Source: Isoptericola halotolerans
GTDB taxonomy: Bacteria; Actinomycetota; Actinomycetes; Actinomycetales; Cellulomonadaceae
Length of the DNA stretch: 64,000 nucleotides
Direction: 5' to 3'
Assembly: GCF_013149785.1 (NCBI RefSeq)
Contig: NZ_JABEZU010000001.1
Coordinates: 434,001-498,000 of the forward strand
The position numbers were made by a program, and so were the translations under genes. Below are positions 12,484 through 20,805 of this stretch, piece after piece; positions within the stretch are counted from its first letter, which is position 1, and the number at the start of each line of letters is the position of its first letter. The notes under the pieces were generated by a model. That model ran no database searches. It had not been told where the DNA came from and saw nothing but the letters and a program-made list of their open reading frames with translations.

Positions 12484-12505
12484 GTTCAACCAGGGTTCAC
12501 ACGAC
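12484..12505 (+). promoter_or_regulatory. Putative PHO box (two 11-bp direct repeats) upstream of the secreted nuclease
   Basis: GTTCAACCAGG (12484-12494) is followed without a gap by GTTCACACGAC (12495-12505): GTTCA recurs at an exact 11-base period. This matches the direct-repeat units of Streptomyces PhoP binding sites (consensus close to GTTCACC). It lies 49 bases before the start of an extracellular nuclease, a classic phosphate-starvation gene. Confidence 0.6.
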
Positions 12506-12553
12506 CGTGCTTGGCTGAGCCCGCCCTGTCGACCCTGATCGAGGAGGACCAGC

Positions 12554-15385
12554 GTGGCCACCACGTCACCGACCCGAGGTTCCCGGAAGGTGCGCGCGGC
12601 GGTGCTCGCCGCGCTGCTCGTCCCGGCCGCCGCGGTACCCGCCGTCCCTGCTGCCGCGGTGCCGTCGGCGGACGCCGTCGTCGTCATCGACGAGGTCTAC
12701 GGGGGTGGTGGCAACAGCGGGGCCGTCTACGACCGCGACTTCGTCGAGCTGCACAACCCCGGTGACGCCCCGGTCTCCCTGGACGGCTGGTCCGTCCAGT
12801 ACGGGTCCTCGACGGGCACCGCGTGGTCCGGGCAGACCGACCTGACGGGCGAGATCCCGGCCGGTGGGTCGTTCCTCGTCGGGCAGGCCTACGGCAACAA
12901 CACCGACCTGCCGGACCTGCCCGCCCCCGACGTCGAGGGCTCCGTCGCGATGTCCGGCACCGCCGGGAAGGTCGCGCTGGTCAGCTCGACCACGCGCCTG
13001 AGCTGCCTCGGGGCGGCCTGCGCCGACGCCGCGGACGTCGTCGACCTGGTCGGCTGGGGCTCGGCCACCAACACCTACCTCGGCAGCGGGCCCGCGCCCG
13101 GCACGAGCAACCCGGTCTCGGTGGCACGGGTCGAGCACGTCAACACCGTCGACAACGCCGCCGACTTCGTCGTCGGCACGCCCACGCCGCAGAACAGCGG
13201 GACCGACCCGGACCCGGAGCCCACCCCCACCCCGACGGACGACCCCGACCCGGTGACCGTCACCGTCGCCGAGATCCAGGGCACGGGCAGCGCGTCGCCG
13301 ATCGTCGGGCAGGCCGTCACCACCCGCGGCGTCGTGACCGCGGCCTACCCGACCGGCGGGTTCGACGGGTTGTACCTGCAGACGGAGGGCACCGGGGGCG
13401 ACCCCGCCGACGACGAGACGCCGGGGGCGTCCGACGCGGTGTTCGTCTACTCGTCGCAGGCCGCCGCCCAGGTCCAGGTCGGCGACCACCTGGAGGTGAC
13501 AGGCACCGTCGTCGAGCACTTCGGCATGACGCAGGTGACGCCGTCGTCCTGGACCGTGCTCGACGAGCCCGCCGAGGCCGTCAAGCCCACCGTGACCACC
13601 TGGCCGGCCACCGAGGCCGAGCGCGAGGCGCTCGAGGGCATGCTGCTCGCCCCCGCGGGGGAGTTCACCGTCACCGACAACTACTCCACGAACTTCTACG
13701 GCACCGTCGGGCTCGCCGCCGGTGAGTCGCCGCTGGTCCAGCCGACCGCCGTCGGCCGGCCCGGCTCGGACGAGGCCGCTGCGCAGGCCGCCGACAACGC
13801 GGCCCGCGCCGTCCAGCTCGACGACGGCTCCACGCTGAACTTCAACAACCAGGCCAACAAGAGCACCCCGCTGCCCTGGTTGAACGGCACCGACCCGGTG
13901 CGGGTCGGTGCGTCGGTCACGTTCACCACGCCGGTGATCCTCGACTACCGGTTCGACGCGTGGAGCCTCCAGCCGCTGGAGCAGCTCACGGCCGCCAACG
14001 CCACGACCGTCCAGCAGGCGGAGTTCGAGGACACCCGCACCGACGCGCCCGAGGAGGTCGGCGGCAACCTCCAGGTCGGCACCTTCAACGTGCTCAACTA
14101 CTTCACCACCACCGGCGACCAGCTCGACGGCTGCACGTACTACACCGACCGCGCCGGCAACCCGATCACCGTGCGGGGAGGCTGCCTCGCCCGCGGTGCC
14201 GCGGACGCGGAGAACCTGGACCGTCAGGAGATCAAGATCGTCCGCGCGATCAGCGCCCTCGGCGCCGACGTCGTCGCGCTGGAGGAGATGGAGACGTCCT
14301 CGGCCTTCGGCAAGGACCGCGACCAGGCCGTCTCGGACCTGGTGGACGCCCTCAACGACCACGACGGCGCGGACACCTGGGCGTACGTGCCCTCGCCCGC
14401 CGAGGTGCCGCAGGACGAGGACGTCATCCGCAACGCCTTCATCTACCGCACCGCGACCGCCGAGCCGGTGGGGGAGTCGGTGATCCTCGACGACCCGGTG
14501 GCCTTCGGCAACGCCCGCGAGCCCCTCGCCCAGGTGTTCCAGCCCGCCGGCGGCGCGCAGGCCGACCCGTCCGACGACGTCCTCGTCATCACGAACCACT
14601 TCAAGTCCAAGGGGTCGGCGGGGCCGTGGCCCGGCGACGCCGACACCGGCGACGGGCAGGGCAGCAGCGTCGAGTCGCGGGTCCGGCAGGCGACGGCGCT
14701 CGCGGGCTTCGCCGAGGACGTCGCGGCCGACGCCGGCACCGACGTCGTGCTGCTGGTCGGCGACTTCAACTCCTACGACCGAGAAGACCCGATGGTGGTG
14801 CTCGAGGACGCCGGCTACACCAACCTCGGGGAGATGACGGGCAAGTACTCCTACCTGTTCGGCGGGCAGGTCGGGTCGCTGGACCACGTGCTCGCCTCCC
14901 CGGCAGCGCTGGACCTCGTCACCGGCGCGGACATCTGGAACATCAACGCGGTCGAGCCGATCGCGAACGAGTACAGCCGGTACAACTACAACGCGACGAT
15001 CCTCTACGACGACTCACCCTTCCGGTCCTCGGACCACGACCCGCTCGTCGTCGGGCTCGAGCTCGCCGCCGACGCGCCGGCAGCCCCCGCCTGGGAGGCG
15101 GGCACCGTCTACACCGCCGGTGACAGGGTCACCCACGACGGGCGACTCTTCGAGGCGCTGTGGTGGACGCGGGGCCAGACGCCGGGGGAGAGCCCCTGGA
15201 GCGCCTGGGCCGAGATCGGCGCGCCGGTCGAGACGGACGCCGGCACCTTCCCGGCGTGGACGCCGTCCCAGGTGTACGTGGGCGGGGAGACCGTCGCGCA
15301 CGACGGCGAGGTGTGGCAGGCCCGCTGGTGGACGCGGAACCAGGAGCCGGGCGACCCCTACGGCCCGTGGGAGGCACGGGGTTGA
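12554..15385 (+). CDS. Secreted ExeM/NucH-family endonuclease with lamin-tail and carbohydrate-binding domains
   Basis: A 943-residue exported nuclease. Order of parts: signal peptide (1 to about 40, Ala/Pro-rich); a lamin-tail domain (about 42-215, opening VVIDEVYGGGGNSG and FVELHNPGD); a Pro/Thr/Asp linker (about 218-236); an OB-like segment (about 238-370); the endonuclease/exonuclease/phosphatase domain from about 505 (VGTFNVLNYF) with VALEEME, LLVGDFNSYD, LDHVLAS and RSSDHDPLVV, which hold the metal and catalytic residues; and two CBM5/12-like modules at the C-terminus (from about 846), each with the WxxxxVYxxGxxVxxxGxxxxAxWWT pattern. It should degrade extracellular DNA for phosphate and nucleosides. 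GAGGAGG at 12541 fixes the GTG start. A PHO-box-like repeat lies upstream and a 16-bp terminator follows. Confidence 0.92.
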   Translation: MATTSPTRGSRKVRAAVLAALLVPAAAVPAVPAAAVPSADAVVVIDEVYGGGGNSGAVYDRDFVELHNPGDAPVSLDGWSVQYGSSTGTAWSGQTDLTGEIPAGGSFLVGQAYGNNTDLPDLPAPDVEGSVAMSGTAGKVALVSSTTRLSCLGAACADAADVVDLVGWGSATNTYLGSGPAPGTSNPVSVARVEHVNTVDNAADFVVGTPTPQNSGTDPDPEPTPTPTDDPDPVTVTVAEIQGTGSASPIVGQAVTTRGVVTAAYPTGGFDGLYLQTEGTGGDPADDETPGASDAVFVYSSQAAAQVQVGDHLEVTGTVVEHFGMTQVTPSSWTVLDEPAEAVKPTVTTWPATEAEREALEGMLLAPAGEFTVTDNYSTNFYGTVGLAAGESPLVQPTAVGRPGSDEAAAQAADNAARAVQLDDGSTLNFNNQANKSTPLPWLNGTDPVRVGASVTFTTPVILDYRFDAWSLQPLEQLTAANATTVQQAEFEDTRTDAPEEVGGNLQVGTFNVLNYFTTTGDQLDGCTYYTDRAGNPITVRGGCLARGAADAENLDRQEIKIVRAISALGADVVALEEMETSSAFGKDRDQAVSDLVDALNDHDGADTWAYVPSPAEVPQDEDVIRNAFIYRTATAEPVGESVILDDPVAFGNAREPLAQVFQPAGGAQADPSDDVLVITNHFKSKGSAGPWPGDADTGDGQGSSVESRVRQATALAGFAEDVAADAGTDVVLLVGDFNSYDREDPMVVLEDAGYTNLGEMTGKYSYLFGGQVGSLDHVLASPAALDLVTGADIWNINAVEPIANEYSRYNYNATILYDDSPFRSSDHDPLVVGLELAADAPAAPAWEAGTVYTAGDRVTHDGRLFEALWWTRGQTPGESPWSAWAEIGAPVETDAGTFPAWTPSQVYVGGETVAHDGEVWQARWWTRNQEPGDPYGPWEARG

Positions 15386-15409
15386 CCTGACCGTTCGTCA
15401 TGACCGGTT

Positions 15410-15445
15410 CCCGGGGCTCCCCACCGCGCGGTGGGGAGCCCCGGG
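15410..15445. terminator. Bidirectional terminator hairpin after the nuclease gene
   Basis: A perfect 16-bp stem (15410-15425 with 15430-15445) with a 4-base GCGC loop lies between the convergent nuclease and CPBP genes. Confidence 0.85.
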
Positions 15446-15448
15446 CGC

Positions 15449-16267
15449 TCAGACGGGGACCGATGCCCGCACGCGGGCCGATCGGCGGAGGACGACGGCG
15501 GCGACGGTCGGCATCGCGACCCAGGCCAGGATGTTCGTGGCCCAGAACGTCGTCGGTGCCGCCACCGACGACGCCGTGAGGAGCTGGAGCGAGGACAGAG
15601 GCACGGCGTGGGCGAACACCGCCGGCCAGATCGTCCCGCGGCGCTCCACCAGGGCGGCCAGCAGAGGCGCCCAGGCCGCCACGGACAGCGTGGTGGCGAT
15701 CGCCTCGGCGGTGCTGAGAGTGCCCTGGGCCAGATACGTCAGGTTCAGCGGGACGTGGAACAGCATCCACAGCAGGCCGACGATCGTCGAGGAGCGCCAG
15801 AAACCCTGATCGCGCAGCAGGCTCTGCAGCTGTCCGCGCCAGAGCACCTCTTCGCCGACGGTCGAGAGCGCGAAGAGCAGGGTGCCCATCACGATGGTGG
15901 GCAGCGCGGCGAGCAGGACGTCGGCCGGCTCGAGCTCGGCACCGAACGCCAGCCCGGCGACGGCGGGGAGCACGAGCGTGGGCAGCATCACGACGAGCGC
16001 GAGACCGAAGGAGGCGGCCAGCTCCCGCGGGGACGCCGGCCGCCACCGCCAGAGCCGTGCGAGGTGGTCACGGCCGAGCAACGCCACGACGGCGACGAGG
16101 CTGGCGACGCCGGGCAGCAGCCTGCCGAGCAGGACGAACAGGTCGGGGACGTCCGTCCCGCTGATGAGGAACATCAGGCAACCGCCGACCATGGCGGCGA
16201 ACGAGGCGGCGACGGCGAGCACCGCCGCGCGGAGCTCGGTGCGAGGGAGTGTGGTGTGAGGGGGCAC
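15449..16267 (-). CDS. CPBP-family intramembrane glutamic endopeptidase
   Basis: About 272 residues from a GTG at 16267; longer readings run into unrelated basic sequence. The protein is mostly transmembrane helices. The CPBP (Abi / CAAX protease) signature EEVLWRG supplies the paired glutamates and arginine of motif 1, followed by the histidine motif 2 (LLWMLFHVPLNL) and a third motif HAVPLSS. Bacterial members cleave or process membrane peptides, in some cases linked to bacteriocin self-immunity or anti-sigma-factor cleavage; the substrate is unknown. It is separated from the neighbouring nuclease gene by a terminator. Confidence 0.85.
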   Translation of the reverse strand: MPPHTTLPRTELRAAVLAVAASFAAMVGGCLMFLISGTDVPDLFVLLGRLLPGVASLVAVVALLGRDHLARLWRWRPASPRELAASFGLALVVMLPTLVLPAVAGLAFGAELEPADVLLAALPTIVMGTLLFALSTVGEEVLWRGQLQSLLRDQGFWRSSTIVGLLWMLFHVPLNLTYLAQGTLSTAEAIATTLSVAAWAPLLAALVERRGTIWPAVFAHAVPLSSLQLLTASSVAAPTTFWATNILAWVAMPTVAAVVLRRSARVRASVPV

Positions 16268-16369
16268 GGAGTTCAGTCTCGCGACGGCCGCCGCCCCCGG
16301 GCATCGGGGATGTCCCTGAGGTGCACCCCGGCGTCCGGAGGCTCCCCGGGGTGCGGTTAGGCTCGAGGA

Positions 16370-16735
16370 GTGAGCAGCACCAGCCCCGAGCACACCCCCG
16401 AGCCGTCCGCCGAGCCGTCGCCGTCGTCCGCCGAGGAGTCTTCGGTGGAGCCGACCACTCCCGGTGAGCCCGACGAGCACCTGCTCGTCGACCCGGCCCG
16501 GGTCCGGCGGGCACCGCGCTACCGGGGGTTCTTCACGGTCGGCGCGGTCGTCGGCGTCGTCGTCGGGGTCGTGCTGGGCGTCTGGCTGTCCGGCATCGCC
16601 ACCTCCGAGGGCGCGTTCCTGCTCAAGCCCGGCGTCTTCGTCTCCGTGATCGTGCTCGGCACCACGACGCTGTTCGTCCTGCTGGCGGGCGCTCTCGCCG
16701 TGCTCGCGGACCGCCGGAGCCTACGCCGCAGGTGA
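16370..16735 (+). CDS. Two-helix membrane protein of unknown function
   Basis: A 121-residue protein with an acidic, Ser/Pro/Glu-rich first 45 residues, a short basic RVRRAPRYRG stretch, then two hydrophobic helices (about 54-72 and 84-112) and an arginine tail. It starts at GTG 16370. It ends 43 bases before purF on the same strand. A small membrane protein next to purF is common in related actinobacteria, but no function is known. Confidence 0.65.
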   Translation: MSSTSPEHTPEPSAEPSPSSAEESSVEPTTPGEPDEHLLVDPARVRRAPRYRGFFTVGAVVGVVVGVVLGVWLSGIATSEGAFLLKPGVFVSVIVLGTTTLFVLLAGALAVLADRRSLRRR

Positions 16736-16778
16736 GGGCGACGATGGCCTGAACCGTCGTCTGTGGGATACTCGGGCC

Positions 16779-18326
16779 ATGCCCTTGCGCCCTGACGGCC
16801 GTCTGAACCACGACCTCATGCCCGGCGAGAAGGGGCCGCAGGACGCCTGCGGCGTCTTCGGTGTCTGGGCCCCCGGCGAAGAGGTCGCCAAGCTGGCCTA
16901 CTTCGGTCTGTACGCCCTGCAGCACCGCGGCCAGGAGTCCGCCGGGATCGCCACCAGCAACGGCGAGCAGATCCTCGTGTACAAGGACATGGGCCTGGTG
17001 TCCCAGGTGTTCGACGAGACCGCGCTCAACGCCCTGACCGGTCACATCGCCGTCGGGCACTGCCGCTACTCCACGACCGGTGGCGTCACCTGGGAGAACG
17101 CGCAGCCCACGCTCGGAGCGACGGCCTCCGGCACCGTGGCCCTCGGTCACAACGGCAACCTCACCAACTCCGCCGAGCTCGTGGACCTCGTGGCGGAGCG
17201 CTACGGCGCCCAGCGCCGCGGCGAGCTCGCCCGCGGCAACACCACCGACACCGCGCTCGTCACCGCCCTGCTGGTCGGCGACGAGGACCACACCCTCGAG
17301 CAGACGGCGCTCGAGGTCCTGCCGCGGCTGCGCGGTGCCTTCTCGCTGGTGTTCATGGACGAGCACACGCTGTACGCCGCCCGTGACCCCCAGGGGGTCC
17401 GCCCCCTCGTGCTCGGCCGCACCCAGCGCGGATGGGTCGTCGCCTCCGAGACCCCGGCGCTCGACATCGTCGGTGCGTCCTTCGTGCGCGAGGTCGAGCC
17501 CGGCGAGCTGATCTGCATCGACGACGACGGGCTGCGCTCCACGCGGTTCGCCCAGCCGGAGCGCGCGGGCTGCGTCTTCGAGTACGTCTACCTCGCACGA
17601 CCCGACACCTCGATCAACGGCCGGCCCGTGCACGCGGCGCGCGTCGAGATGGGGCGGATCCTCGCCCGCGAGCACCCCGTCGAGGCCGACCTGGTGATGC
17701 CGGTGCCCGAGTCGGGGACGCCGGCCGCCGTCGGCTACGCCCAGGAGTCCGGCATCCCGTTCGGCCAGGGACTGACGAAGAACGCCTACGTGGGGCGGAC
17801 GTTCATCCAGCCGTCGGACACGCTCCGCCAGCTCGGCATCCGCCTCAAGCTCAACCCGTTGCGCGAGGTGATCCGAGGCAAGCGGCTCGTCGTCGTCGAC
17901 GACTCGATCGTGCGCGGCAACACCCAGCGGGCCCTCATCCGTATGCTCCGCGAGGCCGGCGCGGCCGAGGTGCACGTGCGGATCTCCTCGCCACCGGTGA
18001 AGTGGCCCTGCTTCTACGGCATCGACTTCGCCTCGCGCGCCGAGCTGATCGCCAACGGGCTCACCCCGGAGGAGATCGGCCAGTCCCTGGGCGCGGACAG
18101 CCTCGGCTACATCTCGACGGAGGGCATGATCGCCGCCACCGAGCAGCCGTCCTCCCAGCTGTGCGCGGCCTGCTTCACCGGGAAGTACCCGATCGAGCTG
18201 CCCGAGGCGCACCAGCTCGGCAAGTACCAGCTCGAGCAGGCCGAGCTGCCGCTCGGTGCCCCGGAGGACGGCCTCGTGCAGCTCTCCGTCGGCGTCGGCG
18301 GGCAGACCGCGCTCAACCACCCCTGA
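16779..18326 (+). CDS. purF: Amidophosphoribosyltransferase
   Basis: A 515-residue class-II glutamine amidotransferase that makes 5-phosphoribosylamine from PRPP and glutamine, the first committed step of purine synthesis. The propeptide ends before the catalytic cysteine in DACGVFGVW; the glutaminase domain continues with the GQESAGIA and HCRYSTTG motifs. The C-terminal phosphoribosyltransferase domain has the PRPP loop RLVVVDDSIVRGNT. Cysteines in the C-terminal part (WPCFYG, SSQLCAACFTG) match the Fe-S ligands of the B. subtilis-type enzyme, suggesting oxygen-labile regulation. It is followed by purM after 69 bases. No purine riboswitch or PurR-like repeat is visible in the short upstream gap. 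Confidence 0.97.
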   Translation: MPLRPDGRLNHDLMPGEKGPQDACGVFGVWAPGEEVAKLAYFGLYALQHRGQESAGIATSNGEQILVYKDMGLVSQVFDETALNALTGHIAVGHCRYSTTGGVTWENAQPTLGATASGTVALGHNGNLTNSAELVDLVAERYGAQRRGELARGNTTDTALVTALLVGDEDHTLEQTALEVLPRLRGAFSLVFMDEHTLYAARDPQGVRPLVLGRTQRGWVVASETPALDIVGASFVREVEPGELICIDDDGLRSTRFAQPERAGCVFEYVYLARPDTSINGRPVHAARVEMGRILAREHPVEADLVMPVPESGTPAAVGYAQESGIPFGQGLTKNAYVGRTFIQPSDTLRQLGIRLKLNPLREVIRGKRLVVVDDSIVRGNTQRALIRMLREAGAAEVHVRISSPPVKWPCFYGIDFASRAELIANGLTPEEIGQSLGADSLGYISTEGMIAATEQPSSQLCAACFTGKYPIELPEAHQLGKYQLEQAELPLGAPEDGLVQLSVGVGGQTALNHP

Positions 18327-18395
18327 TCATCCTGACCGTGCCGCGGCCGACCACGCTGCGACCGGACCACCCGCACCACCCAGGAGCAAGCCGCC

Positions 18396-19499
18396 GTGAC
18401 TGATGGACTGACCTACGCCGCCGCCGGCGTCGACACCGAGGCCGGCGACAAGGCCGTGGAGCTCATGAAGGACGCGGTCCGCCGCACCCAGGGCCCGGCG
18501 GTGATCGGTGGGGTCGGAGGCTTCGCCGGTCTCTACGACCTCTCGGCGTTCCAGCGGTACCGCAAGCCGTTGCTCGCGACCTCGACCGACGGCGTCGGCA
18601 CCAAGGTGGCGATCGCCCAGGCGCTGGACAAGCACGACACCATCGGGTTCGACCTGGTCGGCATGGTCGTCGACGACATCGTCGTGGTCGGCGCGGAACC
18701 GCTGTTCATGACCGACTACATCGCGACGGGCAAGGTCGTCCCGGAGCGGGTCGCCGACATCGTGCGCGGCATCGCGCAGGCGTGCGAGGTCGCCGGGACG
18801 GCGCTGGTGGGTGGCGAGACCGCCGAGCACCCGGGCCTCCTCGCGCCCGACGAGTACGACGTCGCCGGTGCGGCGACCGGGATCGTCGAGGCCGACTCCG
18901 TGCTCGGCCCGGAGCGGGTCCGTGCCGGCGACGTCCTCATCGCGATGGCGTCCAGCGGGATCCACTCCAACGGCTACTCGTTGGTCCGCGCGGTGATCAA
19001 GCACGCCGGCTGGGAGCTCGGCCGCCACGTCGAGGAGTTCGGCCGGACCCTCGGTGAGGAGCTGCTCGAGCCCACCAAGGTCTATGCGAGCGACTGCCTC
19101 GCCCTGGCGCGTGACGAGGCCGCGCAGGTGCACGCCTACACCCACGTGACCGGTGGCGGGCTCGCCGCGAACCTCGCCCGAGTCCTCCCCGAGGGTGTCG
19201 TCGCGACGGTCGACCGGTCGTCGTGGGAGGTGCCGGCCGTCTTCCGCACGGTGCGCGACCTCGGCGCCGTCCCCCGCGGCGACCTCGAGAACACCCTCAA
19301 CCTCGGTGTCGGGATGGTCGCGGTGGTGGGGGCCGACGGCGCGGACGCGGCGCTGGCGCGACTGGCCGCCCTGGGCGTGGACGCCTGGACGCTGGGCACC
19401 GTCGACGAGCACGACCCGTCGAGCACGTCGGAGGACCTCGTGGTGGGGACCAAGGGGGTCCACGCCGGGGCGGTGCGGCTGGTCGGCGACTACCGCTGA
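18396..19499 (+). CDS. purM: Phosphoribosylformylglycinamidine cyclo-ligase (AIR synthetase)
   Basis: A 367-residue enzyme that closes the imidazole ring of formylglycinamidine ribonucleotide with ATP to give aminoimidazole ribonucleotide. Family features are TYAAAGVDTEAGDKAVELMK at the N-terminus, the ATP-site stretch LLATSTDGVGTKVAIAQ, GFDLVGMVVDDIVVVGAEPL, and GETAEHPG. It starts at GTG 18396. Its placement directly after purF and before DUF3073 and bldC is the usual actinobacterial order. A 14-bp hairpin follows. Confidence 0.97.
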   Translation: MTDGLTYAAAGVDTEAGDKAVELMKDAVRRTQGPAVIGGVGGFAGLYDLSAFQRYRKPLLATSTDGVGTKVAIAQALDKHDTIGFDLVGMVVDDIVVVGAEPLFMTDYIATGKVVPERVADIVRGIAQACEVAGTALVGGETAEHPGLLAPDEYDVAGAATGIVEADSVLGPERVRAGDVLIAMASSGIHSNGYSLVRAVIKHAGWELGRHVEEFGRTLGEELLEPTKVYASDCLALARDEAAQVHAYTHVTGGGLAANLARVLPEGVVATVDRSSWEVPAVFRTVRDLGAVPRGDLENTLNLGVGMVAVVGADGADAALARLAALGVDAWTLGTVDEHDPSSTSEDLVVGTKGVHAGAVRLVGDYR

Positions 19500-19518
19500 C
19501 GGCCTTCCCTGCGAACGG

Positions 19519-19556
19519 CTGCGGGGCCGGACAGCTGTCGCCGTCCGGCCCCGCAG
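19519..19556. terminator. Terminator hairpin between purM and the DUF3073 gene
   Basis: CTGCGGGGCCGGAC (19519-19532) pairs perfectly with GTCCGGCCCCGCAG (19543-19556) around a 10-base loop, between convergent genes. Confidence 0.8.
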
Positions 19557-19578
19557 ATGTTCGTGCTGAAGACGAGAC

Positions 19579-19782
19579 TCAGCGGCGGTCGTCGTCCCAC
19601 GTGGCGTAGCCGTTGTCGTACGCGGAGTCAGCGCTGTCGCTCCAGCGGTCCTCGGTGACGACGTCGGTCGACTGGCCGGCCTTGAGCTCTTGCTCCAGAG
19701 CGTGGTAGTTCGTCTCGGGGCTGTAGTACTTCAGCTCGCGAGCGACCTTCGTGTGCTTAGCCTTCTGACGGCCACGGCCCAT
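19579..19782 (-). CDS. DUF3073 small protein
   Basis: A 67-residue protein starting MGRGRQKAKHTKVARELKYY, the invariant basic N-terminus of DUF3073, followed by an acidic C-terminus rich in Asp, Ser and Trp (DRWSDSADSAYDN). The ATG at 19782 is chosen over an upstream in-frame GTG because the family always begins MGRGRQK. The conserved location is between purM and bldC. The function is unknown; the split basic/acidic composition suggests a nucleic-acid or ribosome partner. A sigmaR-like promoter lies 85 bases upstream. Confidence 0.88.
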   Translation of the reverse strand: MGRGRQKAKHTKVARELKYYSPETNYHALEQELKAGQSTDVVTEDRWSDSADSAYDNGYATWDDDRR

Positions 19783-20195
19783 GGCTCCGACCCCCTCAAC
19801 GTAAGAGCGGGGCGGCAACGTCGCAGACGTGCGGCCCCGAGAGAAGATTTCGTCTGTTCAGGTTCTAACGGTACATGCTGTGACCGCATTCCCTCTACTC
19901 GGCATGGCGTCACGGCGGGGCGAGATCCATCGAGGTCGGTCCTGGTCAGGCCGCGGAGGCCCCGTTCGTGACCCATCTCACGCCGAGCCCGTGGTCGAGA
20001 CGCCGTCGGGGGCGCCGCGCGGAGCACCTCGCGGGCGGTGGCGATCCGGACCCACGGGGCGAGCGGGACCTGACGCCCGCAAGCCGTGCTCGGTTCAAGT
20101 CGCCTCAATCCCGCTTTCTGCACACAATGGAACGACACGGCCGTGGAGTACTTCGGGCGCCGTCCGAGCCGGTCGCGTACCAGGAGGTGCAGGGG
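19783..20195. other. 413-base intergenic region between the DUF3073 gene and bldC
   Basis: This divergent control region holds the sigmaR-type promoter for DUF3073 (19867-19893) and, for bldC, an untranslated leader with locally lower GC around 20095-20135. I found no convincing small ORF, tRNA or known riboswitch in it. The length is in keeping with a developmentally regulated gene such as bldC. Confidence 0.5.
19867..19893 (-). promoter_or_regulatory. SigmaR/SigH-type promoter for the DUF3073 gene
   Basis: On the minus strand the sequence reads GGGAAT, exactly 18 bases, then GTTA. This is the consensus of promoters used by the thiol-oxidative-stress ECF sigma factors SigR (Streptomyces) and SigH (mycobacteria): GGGAAT-N18-GTT. 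Transcription would begin about 75-80 bases before the DUF3073 ATG. Confidence 0.5.
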
Positions 20196-20444
20196 ATGTC
20201 GTTCCATGGAGACTCCGAGGTCCTGTTGACGCCCGCCGAGGTGGCCAGCCTCTTCCGTGTCGACCCCAAGACGGTCACCCGCTGGGCCAAGGCAGGAAAG
20301 CTCTCGTCGATCCGGACGCTGGGCGGGCACCGTCGCTACAAGGAGTCGGAGGTCCGAGCACTGCTCGGCGCCGCCTCCGAGGCTGCCGAGGCCGAGGCTG
20401 CGGCGAACGCCGCAGCGGCGGAAGGATCCGACGGCCCGAAGTAG
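20196..20444 (+). CDS. bldC: BldC, MerR-like developmental DNA-binding protein
   Basis: An 82-residue protein that is little more than a single winged helix-turn-helix of the MerR class: LLTPAEVASLFRVDPKTVTR (helix-turn-helix) then WAKAGKLSSIRTLGGHRRYK (wing), followed by an Ala/Glu-rich tail. BldC binds DNA cooperatively as head-to-tail oligomers at direct repeats and controls the onset of development in Streptomyces. The tail after residue 60 is longer and more alanine-rich than in S. coelicolor BldC (68 residues). The ATG at 20196 follows AGGAGG at 20182-20187. Longer upstream readings translate non-coding leader. Confidence 0.93.
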   Translation: MSFHGDSEVLLTPAEVASLFRVDPKTVTRWAKAGKLSSIRTLGGHRRYKESEVRALLGAASEAAEAEAAANAAAAEGSDGPK

Positions 20445-20445
20445 A

Positions 20446-20473
20446 CCGCCGTCGGCCGCCCGGCCGACGGCGG
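20446..20473. terminator. Terminator hairpin between bldC and the DUF3618 gene
   Basis: CCGCCGTCGGCC (20446-20457) pairs perfectly with GGCCGACGGCGG (20462-20473), loop of 4, between convergent genes. Confidence 0.75.
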
Positions 20474-20478
20474 CCGGG

Positions 20479-20805
20479 TCAGCGGCGCACGGCGCGGACG
20501 ACGAGGACCGCCACGGCCGCCGCGCCGACGGCGGCCACGCCGAGGAGGATCTTGGCGTTGCGAGACCTGCGCGCGTCGTGGTCGGGCAGGCCGTTGCCGG
20601 CGAACAGCCCGCGGACGTCCGTCGCCGCCTGTCGCGTCCCGTGCGCCAGCTGCGCCGCCTGGTAGGAGGGTGACAGCCGGGTGGTGAGCTCGTCGAGCGC
20701 GGTGCCGAGCTCACGGCGGGCGTCGCGTACCTGCGCCTCGAGCTCGGCGCGAGACGGTGCCGGCTCCTGGCCCGCCGAGGTGGGGGCTGTGGAGTCAGAG
20801 CTCAT
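20479..20805 (-). CDS. DUF3618-domain protein
   Basis: A 108-residue protein. The DUF3618 motif is RAELEAQVRDARRELGTALDEL, an amphipathic helix region, followed by a linker and one C-terminal hydrophobic helix (about 85-104, AKILLGVAAVGAAAVAVLVV) ending in VRRAVRR-type basic residues, so it is a tail-anchored cytoplasmic-facing protein. The ATG overlaps the end of the holin-like gene by 4 bases. This pair is common in actinobacteria and probably acts at the membrane in envelope stress, which is inference. Confidence 0.8.
   Translation of the reverse strand: MSSDSTAPTSAGQEPAPSRAELEAQVRDARRELGTALDELTTRLSPSYQAAQLAHGTRQAATDVRGLFAGNGLPDHDARRSRNAKILLGVAAVGAAAVAVLVVRAVRR

Noticed and set aside
12566-14887. 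773-codon ORF on the minus strand over the nuclease gene
   Set aside because: Antisense shadow; no family motif and the sense gene has signal peptide and domains.
16736-16778. Purine riboswitch or PurR site before purF
   Set aside because: Only 43 bases separate the genes and no aptamer-like pairing or repeat is visible.
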